DNA of 64,000 nt, taken from contig NC_091941.1 in NCBI RefSeq assembly GCF_041260155.1, positions 23,371,247-23,435,246 of the forward strand. The letters are read 5' to 3'. This stretch comes from Ptychodera flava (lineage: Eukaryota; Hemichordata; Enteropneusta; Ptychoderidae). This document shows, piece after piece, positions 28,301 through 40,162 of this stretch; the stretch's first letter is position 1, and each line of letters starts with the position of its first letter. The position numbers and the translations under genes are program-made. Below the pieces are notes generated by a model. That model was not told the origin of the DNA and did no database searches. It saw only the letters and a program-made list of their open reading frames with translations.

Positions 28301-31300
28301 ATCCACATGAAAATTTGATGCAGCATTTCCCAGTAACTTTATCTTTCAATTACTTATCACTACGGCCCTGAAGCCAAAAAATGATCTTTTAGAGATAATG
28401 GCATCATGAAAAACAAGTACCTTGTATCGCTATGTTATATCCATTGGTATCATGTAAAATGATATGAAGGTCACTTGAATCAAAGATTCTGCAAAGTCCC
28501 TCAGTGCATCAACCTCATTATAAACATAGACAGTAGAGTGAAGTGCAGGACAGTATGTTATAATAAATATGTATTCCTTACCCCTCCTTGCCAGCTCCTA
28601 GCTTGGCTGTTTCTTTGCCAATCCCTGTGTTTGCTCCTGTTGTGATAACAGTCTTCCCACCAAGCCTTGCTTTGCTTTTGCACACACCACCTCTGAAATA
28701 ATTTCTACAAAGAGAATTTATGTATTTCTTCTAATAATAAGATAAACAAGTCATTGACAATGACATAGTCCCCACTTGTAATAGGAGTATTGGTCTTGAG
28801 GGGGCAGGGAAACGAGGTCATTAAGAAGTATCACTAAAGTGTATATGTTCAGATCTATGGACACATAGGTCTATGTCATTGTTCCCAATTTGAAACAAGA
28901 GGCATGTCTAAGTTATGGTTCTAAATCGGGAAAAAAGATCAAACCTCTAGCTGTATTGGCCAGCCAAGAAATACATATGTGCATGATAAATGAGGTACAA
29001 GATGTGACATCTTAAAGTCTATTATCCTATCAAAATTGAAGCGTAACGAACTTGTGATTACTGAGTTATGCGTATATATGCATATTCAAGGTCAAAGGTC
29101 ATCAAGGTCACGTGACGTTTTGAAAAAAAAACATTGTATTGCTAATTAATCCATATATGCCAAAATTCAGACCTCTAGCTCTATTGGCTTGCCCACAATT
29201 ATATATGGGCATAATTAATGAGGTAAAGCATGTGTTGTCATAAGGTCTCCCATCCTACTAAATATAAAGGACATAGCACTTGTGGTTACTTATTTATTGA
29301 CATAATCGTGTATTTTAGGTAAAAGGTTATCGAGGTCACATGACATTTTGTCAAAAAATTTCTATCCTATAGTCTATCCCTATATACTAAAAATCATACA
29401 TTTACCTCTATTGGCATGTTCAAAATTAGATATGCACATAATAAATGAGGTACAATATGTGGCGTCATAAGGTGTCCCATCATACCAAATATGAAGGGTG
29501 TAGCACTTGTGGTTACTGAGTTATGGACAAATATGTATATTTGGGGTCAAAGGTCACCGAGGTCACGTGACATTTTGTCAAAAAAATTGTATTGCTAAGT
29601 TATCCCTACATACCAAAAATCAGACCTCTAGCTCTATTGGCTCGCTCAAAATTAGATATGTGCATAATTAATGAGGAACAATATGTGGCGTCATAAGGTG
29701 TCCCATCATACCAAATATGAAGGGTGTAGCACTTGTGGTTACTGAGTTATGGACAAATATGTATATTTGAGGTCAAAGGTCACCAAGGTCACACGACATT
29801 TTGTCAAAAAAATTGTATTGCTAAGTTATCCCTTTATACCAAAAATCAGACCTCTAGCTCTATTCGCTCACTCAAAATTAGATATGTGCATAATTAATGA
29901 CGTACAATATGTGGTGTCATAAGGTGTCCCATCATACCAAATATGAAGGGTGTAGCATTTGTGGTTACTGAGTTTTGGACAAATATGTATATTTGAGGTC
30001 AAAGGTCACCAAGGTCACGTGACATTTTGTCAAAAAAATTGTATTGCTAAGTTATCCCTTTATACCAAAAATCAGACCTCTAGCTCTATTGGCTCACTCA
30101 AAATTAGATATGTGCATAATTAATGAGGTACAATATGTGGTGTCATAAGGTGTCCCATCATACCAAATATGAAGGGTGTAGCATTTGTGGTTACTGAGTT
30201 TTGGACAAATATGTATATTTGAGGTCAAAGGTCATTGAGGTCACATTACATTTTTTCAAAATAATTGTATTGCTAGGTTATCCCTATATACCAAAAATCA
30301 GACCTCTAGCTCTTTTGGCTCGCTCAAAATTACATATGTGCATAATTAATGAGGTACAATATGTGGCGTCATAAGGTGTCCCATCATACCAAATATGAAG
30401 AGTGTAGCACTTGTGGTTACTGAGTTATGCACAAATATGTATATTTGAGGTCAAAGGTCATTGAGATCACTTGACATTTTGTCATAAAAATTGTATTGCT
30501 AAGTTATCCCTACATACCAAAAATCAGACCTCTGGCTCTATTGGTTCGCTCAAAATTAGATATGCACATAATTAATGAGGTACAATATGTGGTGTCATAA
30601 GGTGTCACATCATACCAAATATGAAGGGTGTAGCATTAGTGATTACTGAGTTATGGACAAATATGTATATTTGAGGTTAAAGGTCACCAAGGTCACGTGA
30701 CATTTTGTCAAAAAAATTGTTTTGCTAAGTTATCCATATATACCAAAATTCAGACCTCTAGCTCTATTGGCTCGCTCAAAATTAGATATGCACATAATTA
30801 ATGAGGTACAATATGTGGCGTCATAGGGTGTCCCATCATACCATATATGAAAGGTTTACCACTTGTGGTTACTGAGTTATGGACAAATATGTATATTCGA
30901 GGTCAAAGGTCACCAAGGTCACATGACATTTTGTCAAAGTGTCTGAGATATCTGCGTGAACGGATGGACTCACGGACTGACATGACCCAATCTATGAGCC
31001 CCCTGGACTTTATCTGTGGGGACTAAAAACTGTGTCACTGCATCCTTTTTGCAATATGAATACGATGAGAAACTAAATTTTTATTTATCTTGGCCTTATA
31101 CATGGGAGCCTATGTACTGCCTTATACATGGGAGTCTATGGACTGCCTTATACATGGGAGTCTATGGACTTCCTTATACATGGGAGTCTATGGACTGCCT
31201 TATACATGGGAGTCTATGGACTGCCTTATACATGGGAGTCTATGGTCTGCCTTATACATGGGAGTCTATGGACTGCCTTATACACGGGAGTCTATGGTCT

Positions 31301-32238
31301 GCCTTATACATGGGAGTCTATGGAGGTGAAAACTAAAAAGTCCTCTACCACGGCCAAATTTGATCGCATTGTGAAACAAATCGACGTGCATCTGTTTGAG
31401 GTATGGTACTATCCTTGTACCAAGTTTGAACGAAATCGCTCCAGGCGTCTCTGAGATATCTGCGTGAACGGACGGACGCACGGACGGACGCACGGACGCA
31501 CGGAGGCACGGACATGACCAAACCTATAAGTCCCCCCGGACGACTAAAAAATGTTTACATCTAATTCTACCCAAAGATGCATTGGCAGTTATTTTTTCTT
31601 CATAGTATGTTATACATGGAACAATGATCTGCTTGATTTAAGTAAGTTTTGTAAAACACTATTTGTATTTGGTTGGATAAAAAAGGAACTTAACTAAATT
31701 TTCTCATGCAAAGCCAAAATCAACAATAAGTGTTCTTAACTTTTGTCTCACTACAAAGAACTGTTGGGAGAGTTTAGACCAAACATCGTTGGAATATTAC
31801 ACTGACAATTGTCTTGAATTTTGTCATTAAAAAGTTCATCCACTACACCTTGAAATCATTTTGGTGAACTGCTTTGTCAAAACCCATCTTTACTAAATTT
31901 CCTGTACTCAGGACAAGAGTCTTCCAGGGACAGATTTCTGACGTCAGTCAAATAGGATTTCATCTGTAAATTAACAACACTTCTATGCATTGCCAAAAGA
32001 TTCTGATTGCCTGTTGTTTGATTTCTTGTACTGGACCGGTTTTCCATCATCTGTTCCTGCAGTTTTGTCAGACCATATGGCTGTGCAATACTGCATCTAC
32101 TCATTCTTAGCTAAGACATGCTGTTAGGAAAGAAAAAGAGTAAATTGATAATAGCGTTGCTTACTTCATGAGGTAGACTAATCCCAGCAAACCAACTGAG
32201 ATAGAAACTACTACTGGAAGTTCAAGTCCTCCACTCAT
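25358..32238 (-). CDS. RDH13-like short-chain dehydrogenase A, frame broken in exon 2
   Basis: Minus-strand exons: 32165-32238, 28582-28704, 27593-27748, 27025-27129, 26576-26785, 25714-25918, 25358-25466. Lengths and phases match gene B, except exon 2 (four bases longer), exon 6 (nine longer), exon 1 and the last exon. The product resembles RDH13, which reduces retinaldehyde with NADPH: an N-terminal hydrophobic segment, a GGVCKSKA block, [18 protein letters not shown] and a C-terminal RRLWD block. Three oddities stand out. A four-base CTAG insertion in exon 2 shifts the frame after residue 59 and predicts a product of about 91 residues. The catalytic Ser position, 25 before the active Tyr, is Ala. 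NNAG has become NNAA. Otherwise about 325 residues would be encoded. It may be a young pseudogene, an inactive allele or an assembly error. Start: ATG at 32238, shortly after a possible TTTTTCAAG acceptor, so a 5' UTR exon may lie upstream. Confidence 0.85.
28582..28704 (-). CDS. gene A exon 2 with a CTAG insertion
   Basis: The exon encodes [13 protein letters not shown] through the cofactor-binding TGANTGIG. It is 123 bases where genes B and C have 119. The extra CTAG lies at 28598-28601. Ignoring it restores AKELARRG and the phase needed by exon 3. With it, the frame runs to a stop early in exon 3. Flanking splice sites (TTTGTAG acceptor, GTAAGG donor) look intact. Confidence 0.85.
28766..31025. 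mobile_element. 2.26-kb tandem-repeat element with 10-bp inverted ends
   Basis: TAGTCCCCAC at 28766-28775 and GTGGGGACTA at 31016-31025 are perfect inverted repeats. They may be read as an 8-bp end plus a TA duplication, as in Tc1/mariner-type MITEs. Nearly all the interior is a tandem array of about 226-bp units, with landmark GACATTTTGTC at about 29341, 29567, 29795, 30021, 30248, 30473, 30700 and 30924. It lies in intron 1 of gene A (28705-32164). Confidence 0.7.
29089..30912 (+). promoter_or_regulatory. array of DR1-type nuclear receptor half-site repeats
   Basis: Each of nine units carries two AGGTCA-like half sites one base apart, then a third half site three bases later. Exact AGGTCAAAGGTCA is seen at about 29089, 29770, 29996, 30222, 30448 and 30900. 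Variants occur near 29316, 29544 and 30674. In four units the third half site runs into CACGTG. DR1 is the known site of RXR, PPAR-RXR and HNF4 type receptors. Binding here is inference. Confidence 0.5.
31094..31324. repeat. 26-bp minisatellite, about nine units
   Basis: Units start with CCTTATACATGGGAGTCTAT and recur every 26 bases from 31094. Because 26 is not a multiple of three, all forward frames stay open and give false protein-like reads. It lies in intron 1 of gene A. Confidence 0.9.
31448..31545. repeat. second copy of the tandem element's 3' end
   Basis: GAGATATCTGCGTGAACGGA occurs at about 30942 and 31451. Each copy is followed by a CGGACGCA-type repeat, GACATGACC and a GACTAAAAA end. 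The two ends belong to one repeat family. Confidence 0.65.
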
Positions 32239-32448
32239 GATTTTCCTTGAAAAATAAAAAAAATATGAGTAATGAATATCAAAGTCACTGGGATGTACGG
32301 TATGCCATATAAACAGAGAAATAATATTTGCAAGGGCTTAAATTTCTGAGAAATAAGAAAATCAACGTCATGAAGCATTTAATTTATGAAAAAAAGAGAG
32401 GAATATATATACATGTAAAATAGAGTAAATGTACGTTTTCTCTTGTTA

Positions 32449-33962
32449 GGGACGGATTATTAGATCTTGGGAGGGGGTGGTCATAATGAAATTGTGAAAT
32501 TTTTTTACAATTGTAAATTTCTTTAAAAAAAAATTTTCCAAATGAGAAAAGCTGTGCTAATTTTTTTTTTCGAGTACATTTTCAGATTTATAATTTTTTT
32601 TAGTTCGACGCTGTCTGAGGATACAATGTACATCCATATCACTAGCGCAAATAAGATTGCGTGCTGTAACCCCAACATACATATGGCCTAGTGATTTATA
32701 TTGCTGATAGATTTTGCGAAATGTTGCAGATCATCTGTTGACAACCTGAGAAGCTGTTTGCAAAATATAGTGAAATTTGCATATTTGTGTTTTTGGGACA
32801 ATTTTTGCCCTTTTTTTGATCCAAACATCTATTTCTCTGTAGCAGCTTGTCCAAATTGATTGGATATGTATAGATGTGGTGAAATTTCAATATTTGTCTT
32901 TATTAAGGCAATTTATGCCATTTATGGTCAAAAAATCTGTATTCTTTGAAAGGGCTTGTCCAATTTCTTTGAAACTTGCTACACAAGTCCCTTAAGATTT
33001 GTTAAAACCATGCACTGTTTTTGTGGTGGAAAAATTCTTCAGATAATTGTCATTCAGCATTTGCTACACACAAACGACTAGTCATGCAGATTTATTCAGT
33101 GTTTGCTATAGAGAAACAGTGTTTTCCCAAGGATTTATTTACAAGAGGGCGAAGACGTGGTGCGATAAGCGGTCGGGGGGAGGTCAGGAGAGGGGTGTCC
33201 CCCCTCCTGCCATTGGAGCTTTTGAAAAACAGAGATTAAAATTGTGTTATTTGGTGGCACTTGGGGAGTATTTTTTCAGATTTCTTTCGTATAAAAAACT
33301 CAAAGGAAAAGAAATCTGAGACAGTGTTCCATAACTTTTATTCCAGTTCACTGATTTCAATGAAGATTACATTTTTTGAAAACGAAAACATAGCGGCGAC
33401 AGACATACATTTATCTTGTTCACCCATTCTTGCATTCATCATTGCAATAAAATGCTGTGAAAAAAATGAATCTGATGTGACCTGCATCTGTTCACCTTGA
33501 TCTTAAAAGGCAAATATAACTTTCTGTCTTGACAACCACACCATAGTTTCAATGTTTTACTTAGTGTACCTGCTTGGTTTGTACGCAGGAAACAAGCAGA
33601 AAACAGGCTCTATAATTTTATAATTTTCAAGTGATCAGAATACAAAAGTCCTGAAAAGATAAGATGATCACAACTTCCAGTATAAGGGATACAGTCACTC
33701 TAAATGTATACAATAAAATTAAAAATGTGCCTGAAAGGATGTACTAAAAATACAGAAAGCTGCTTCCTGTCGGTAAAATCTTTAAAAAATTCAAGATTTT
33801 AAAGATTTTTGCAGATTTTGCAGATTTTTTTTTACACATTTGTCTTCTTATTTATTTTTTCTTTATTTTGCAAACTAGTTTGAAGATTTTTTTTTCCTAA
33901 CTTTCTGCTCTGAAAATTTTTTTTTTCTGTTTTTGACCACCCCCTATCTAATGGTCCATCCC
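32449..33962. mobile_element. 1.5-kb Harbinger-like non-autonomous element
   Basis: The left end GGGACGGATTATTAGATCTT and the right end read inward, GGGATGGACCATTAGATAGG, both continue into GGGGGTGGTCA. TTA flanks both sides. No transposase is seen; the interior is AT-rich with poly(T) runs. It sits about 210 bases upstream of the gene A start codon. Confidence 0.7.
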
Positions 33963-35777
33963 TTATGCTATTTTTCAAATAAATAAAATTAAATATCACC
34001 TTTCACTTGTCTGGTGTAGCCTATGATGTATTCAAAAAGTGGATAAAAATAATCTGATTTGAAAAGGATGAGTGTAACGACATGCTTTACCACATTCCAA
34101 GCAGCGGCAATGCTATAAGAAAGTTTTAGCCACTACCATGACTTGCAGAAGATGCTAGAATGATGTGATTCTATACTTTAACCACCGAGGCCTGGCCCAA
34201 AGCCCATTGAAGTATCATTTTTGATTGTGGACCTGTTAACAGGTAATCAGGGTTACCATTACAGCAATCTTGTATCCTGAACAAGCGGCCCACTTGCATA
34301 TGATAATTGAACCAACAATTATGTTGGTATTCAACATCAAAGATATACACAAAAAAATATTCACAGCTTGAAACTATTGGAAAACATTATTGCAGACCTA
34401 AGTTTTCCCACCCTAAAAGCACTTCTAAGTTATTGTTCATCTTATTGTAATTTTGAACTTTGTTGTTCAAAGAGCAAGAATGTCACTAACCTTTTCAATG
34501 TAACCAGTTTTCCAGCTCCTAAAAACAAAATGAAGAAATGAATATAAATACCTTAGAGGGTGTGACCCAGCTTGAACCATGCATATCAAATATCAGAATA
34601 TTTATAAATATTTGCTGCAAACCTCTAGTGAAGGGACACCTTACAGATATTTGAGGAGGCCTCTCAGAATACATGCATTTGTTTTCTTTTCACGTTTTTG
34701 TTAGGAGTTACTGGTACAGCATGAAAACTTTATTTTCTTCATATCATGTTAAATTTGTTTTTTTCAATAGTAGAAAGGCACAAGTTTTTGGCGTTAGGCA
34801 TATCTTTCCCTGTTTCTCACGACCACCTCCCAAGATTGTTGGCAGGTCCCTGATATTGTCACTGCAGAGTGGTCTACCATGGTAGACTGGAGAAAAGTAA
34901 GGCTGTATCCCCAGACTCTAAGGCTATGTTCTCAAACACCTCTGCAGGGGTGGCAGATTCAAGAAAATGTTCTCTGATTTACAACCTCCCTTCGACAAAT
35001 GTTTAAATACCCCCTTTCAAACTCATAAAATTTTGAAGCTCCCCCCCCCCCCCCCAAATAAACATTAAACCTTTGGTCAACAGAGGCGGTCACAGGTTGC
35101 ACATTTCAATTTTGCACAGGCAAAAATCTTGTCGTCTTTTCTTGTAAAAAAAGCCAAACTGATCACTGGAATAAATTTGCATTAAGGGGAAGTCACTTAG
35201 TTTCCAAAGGAAACTACGTGACTTCCCTTTACCTGCTGGTAAAATTGTACATGATGCAAAATATATTCAGCATGGTTTTTCAATTCTCTTTTTTATTGAA
35301 AATGGTTGGTAAAGAGAATAAAAAGGCGGCAAACTTGGGGTATCCCCTTTCAGACTGCCCACAATATGTACCATCAATGTTTTTTCAACCCCCCCCCCCC
35401 TTTACGTGTTAACGAACGCAGCCTAAGCTTATGGGTCCCCACCATTTCACAATGGTGGGGAAAATGTTACGGTGCAAGTTTTTATAACAGTCCTTCGGTC
35501 ATCTATGGCTAATAATAATATATTCAAGAGGACTGATCGGAATTAAAACAAAAATTAGTTTATCTCCAACGATATTACTGTAATATGGGGTTACAGTGAC
35601 ACGGACAATGAAACTCCGCCAACTGTCCAGTATCCTCATGAAGGGAGTAGCGTACCTACCTTCAACAGTGAATCGATCGGCTCGAAACTGTGCATATGTG
35701 TTGCGTAATGTAACACGCAACCAAGGTGGGAGCACTATCTCGCTCATCGATCAAGGGACCGTCACCACAGAATCAAA
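33963..35777. other. intergenic region between head-to-head genes A and B
   Basis: It should hold the gene B promoter and possibly a gene A 5' UTR exon; a minus-strand candidate near 34492-34519 has an AG before it and GTTAGT after it, weakly supported. C-runs at about 35041-35056 and 35390-35401 and a short hairpin at 35184-35231 are present. No gene is seen. Confidence 0.4.
35184..35231. repeat. short near-perfect palindrome
   Basis: GGGGAAGTCAC and AGTTTCC are mirrored around AAA by GGAAACT and GTGACTTCCC. A hairpin of about 22-bp arms, function unknown. Confidence 0.7.
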
Positions 35778-38700
35778 ATGGCCTACGCAGCGCCTGTTGC
35801 CGCCGGTGTAGGAGCAGTTGGGGGGATGTACTACCTCAGGTGAGACAAGTGAATATTATGTCAGGCCATGAAGATGGGGCACACTAATGAGAGTTGCATG
35901 TATTCGTTAATTGGTCTTTACGTTCTACCCCGCAGTGCTCTTCTGCAGAGTCTGCACGTACGTCACTCACAGTCACAGTGTCACTGTCAGCACAGTCCCT
36001 CAGAGTTAACGGTCAGTACACGGTGCGCTCATGCTGGATTCGCTGAATATCTCCCTCTAATAGCAAGATTAGCCATGATTGATGAATAGCTTGCTTTCGG
36101 CCCGACTTGGCCGCCTGATTCGAGCCATTATAATAATAATAATAATAATATTTTTATTGCTTGCTTGTAAATATAGGATTTACATCACATTTGTGGCAAT
36201 AAAAGTGTGATACAAAAATAAGTTAAAATTTTCTTCAATAAAGATAATTGATTAAAGCACTGCTAAGGAATAGGCTATTGTAAGCATGGCTGTCATTGGT
36301 CAAGAGTAACGAGAGCAGTGATTGCACTAAAGTTATTTTCCAATTCACTAAATTTTCTAAACCTCACATTATTTTACAGCATAGTCCCTTAGAGGGAAAA
36401 CGATCGTCACTCTTTCAATCACTTTGACATTATCACGTTTTGGGTGTGTGTTCCTTGAGTTGAAGTGGAGCCAGAGTTGTTCATTTTTAAATGATATTTT
36501 TATCTAATCATAATCTATTTCTAGCATACTTAGGCATGCATGTCTTATGGCCACAATTTGATTTTCAGCGTGACAGGCAAAAGATGCACATGTAAGGGGC
36601 ATTGCCAAGAAAAAGGTCAGGTTTAAAACTGTGCCAAAGACACAGTACAATATGTTTGGGCTAATGTGCAAACATCTCTTATTGGCTGAAACCTATTGTT
36701 CGTATTTGATTTTTTTTCCGAACAGCCAATCAGGTTGAGAATATCCCAAGTTTTAGACTCTGTACATAATGACATTCTATTATCACACTGTACAGTGATG
36801 AACAGTTAACCTATAAAATGTCATCTAGCTGCATGTTCAGGATTATCTCCTCATATGAATATTCCCCTTTTTGTAATATAATGTCAAGTTTTCAGATCTT
36901 GCGAATTAAAAAACAATTACAAAATGTGAAAAATAGAAACTTGTTCCACTACATCGTTTTTGTAACAGACATACGGAATGAGAAAGGAACAAATAATATT
37001 TTAGCTTGGGACTTAGGTACTCCTTATTTTCACTCAAGTTCAGCTTGCAAACACAGTGTGTGTATGTGTACTGCACATACATTGTCATTTATGTAATCTC
37101 AAAATTTCACATCCTATTAAATGTTAGTTGTGTTGAACTTGATAATTCATATGTTGGAGATGGCAGACTAGAGACATCTTATGAATTTCACTTTTGGCCG
37201 AAGACAAATTTTACTGTCGGTGGTACATTCAAGTCAGACAATTTAGTAACATTCAAATGTTTGGTTGTTTTGTTTTCAGGAAATATTTCAAAGGTGGTGT
37301 GTGCACAAGCAAAGCAAGACTTGACGGGAAGACTGTGATCATTACTGGATCAAACACGGGAATTGGAAAAGAAACTGCAAAGGATCTGGCAGCAAGAGGT
37401 ATTGGCATAGTTTTTATCCCACTGGTTCATTTAAGTTTATAAAATTGAAAATACATGTATTTATATATAGTTTTCCTGTTGATAAATATTTACATTCAGT
37501 ATGGTGCGTGCAGCTTCCTCATCTTGTTATTTTCTCAAAATGACAAATATGCAAATTATGGGAACAAAAATACCCCCAATGCAGACATTCTGGCTTGCAA
37601 CTGCTGGTACAACAAATATGAAATTTACTCATCCGACTAGTGATACAACCATGTCCTAGATCTTGTGAAATTTAACCTGTTATGAATGTACTCCCGTACA
37701 CTTAATGGTACAAACAATGAGAAAAATAGAGATCGTTTAGAAACCACTGACAAACAAAGTCAGATTCTTTTGCAATGGTTTTACCGTAACTTGATCAGAT
37801 TTCTCTCAACAAAGTGCTCAATACACTGCAGGTGCCCGGGTTATACTGGCCTGTCGGGATCTGGAGAAAGCAAGCAAGGCTGCAGAAGAGGTCAAACTGA
37901 GTTCAAAGAACGAGAACGTTGTTGTGAAGAAACTGGATCTATCATCCCTGCAATCAGTGCGGGATTTTGCCAAGGAGATACAGACAGGTATTTTCACACA
38001 TTAAAAGCAATTTGTAAAGTTGTGAATGTTAAAATTGTGGTGATTAGTTAACCATACATTTCTTTCTGAGAAAAAAAACTAGGCAGATGTGTTGGTTGTC
38101 ACTTTTCCAAACATGTAGAATACCTACAATTATTGTCATTTTCACTACAGTGAGAATGACTGAATTGTTAATTTTAGTTGCTTCAAAAGTTAATGTTTTA
38201 ATAGCACAAATATAGAAAACTGAAACAATGAAACAAATTTTCACCCACACACCAGATAAATGGTTAGATTTAAAAAAAAAAACCAGAAATTTACAAATCC
38301 TATTTGGAAAGATAAACATTGTCTGCATTTGTTATGTCTGCATCCCCATGCACTTAGGGCAGCAACTTTTGGAACAACATACAAAACCCAATTACAATTT
38401 GTGAAAACATTTAAATCAACTCCGGCATTCTATACAGCTGAAAATGACCGTAACTGCATACAAAATGCATCGTCATGATAAGCAAAGACACACCCACTCC
38501 CTTTCCTGAAAGTGACTTATTTTCTCTGCAGAAGAATCTAGACTTGACATTCTCATCAATAATGCTGGTGTGATGGCCTGTCCCCATATGAAGACACAGG
38601 ATGGATATGAACTTCAACTTGGTGTAAATCATCTTGGTAAGCAATATTCAGGCACAATTCTTCTGCTTTGAGTCAAGGACGAAGTATCTATTCAGTGTAG

Positions 38701-40131
38701 GTAATAGTAAGGTTGGATATAAAAAAGTGACAATTTTCCAAATCATCCACACATTAAAATTTAATTTGGTTAGGTCAGTCGGACGTGCAACACCAAAGGA
38801 AATATTTTTGGGGTAGCATATTTAGCATATATTGGGATAGCACATTTAAATTAGGTTTGTGTAGTTCTAAATTTTTCGTCTGATTTACACAGACATCTTG
38901 AATGAATGTTAGCTTAGTGCAAACTATCAGTGTCCGAAAGTGCTCAACTAAATTTAGCTAAATTTAAGTCACAGTCAGAACATTGAAACAGGTTAAAAGG
39001 AGTGGTTGACAAACTATTACTGCTAACCTGTGTTAGAACATGGATTAAGAAAGCAATAACAAAATTTTGGTATTTATATCAGGAATATGATGAAATATCC
39101 TCCCTGGAATATATGTTAGTGAAGATTCAGCCGCTCTGACAACATAATTAGACAAAATTGTAAACCTATTTGTATGCTGCAGCCAGGCTTTATTTGACTC
39201 TCACATAATGACATAATGGGCAACTCCAATCAACTATTATTGAAGTAATGTAGTTGATTTTAATCTTTACGGCCCTGATACGGCTTTTGCGGCCCGAGGT
39301 CGTACGGCGCGGAAGGGCCCGAGCGTGCGAGGGCTCTTACGCCGTACGACCAAGGGCCGCAAAAGCCGTATCAGGGCCGTAAAGGTTTTATCATATACCG
39401 TATGAAATGGTAAATATGTAGTTTACACAATATTGAACATTGTTTGGGAGATCAAAATGCGTGCGATATCAAAAATCCATCGCCATTTGTGTCAGTTTTT
39501 CAGAAATACGATGGCCGCTCCCGTCGCGGATTGACATACATAATGACGTCATTTGTTTACCTGCAGAATTCTAGAACACGCAAAGCAACATTCGTACTGT
39601 ACATGACCAACAGAGATCAAGGCTGAAATCGAGGTGTTAGAAGGACAAAAGCGTGTTGTCAGTTTCTGGTAATTTATACTGAACAGGCACGCACTTAGTA
39701 TACACAGGATTTCACCAGAATTTAGAAATAAAAGCCAATGTTACCTGTGCGGCTCCACTGTCGCCACGCGCAACTACGATCTGAGCGAGCAGACGTTTTC
39801 CTAATCTCACGCTGGCTTTGTGTACGATTGGAACGTTGGCGGATAGCAACGCGCGTAGTAACCAGAATCGAAATAGTTCAGAAATGCACGTGATTGCCCA
39901 TATTTGGGCACCGGGCCAGGGCGTGATACGTAAAAAAAATGCACGGATCTGAGGGCTTTTTCTCCCATAGCTTTACACAGGCACGTGAATGTAGGTATAT
40001 GATAATGAGGTTTTCAAGACAAAAATACTTTGTACTGCTATTTTTAACTTTCAAACACAGCCCTTTGATTATTATTGTCAGTCCATTGACAAGAAAAGTT
40101 CAGGCAACCTACATCGGAGGATGAATTTATC

Positions 40132-40162
<31 letters not shown>

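Noticed and set aside
28880-31015. Regular repeats considered as a CRISPR-like array
   Set aside because: The units are contiguous tandem copies without unique spacers, in an animal intron.
31016-31454. Three overlapping open frames of 79-108 codons with GVYGLPYTW-like repeats
   Set aside because: They are readings of a 26-bp minisatellite in three frames inside an intron, with no splice or homology support.
31877-32104. 75-codon minus-strand frame in gene A intron 1
   Set aside because: The SDR exon set is complete without it and I recognise no domain.
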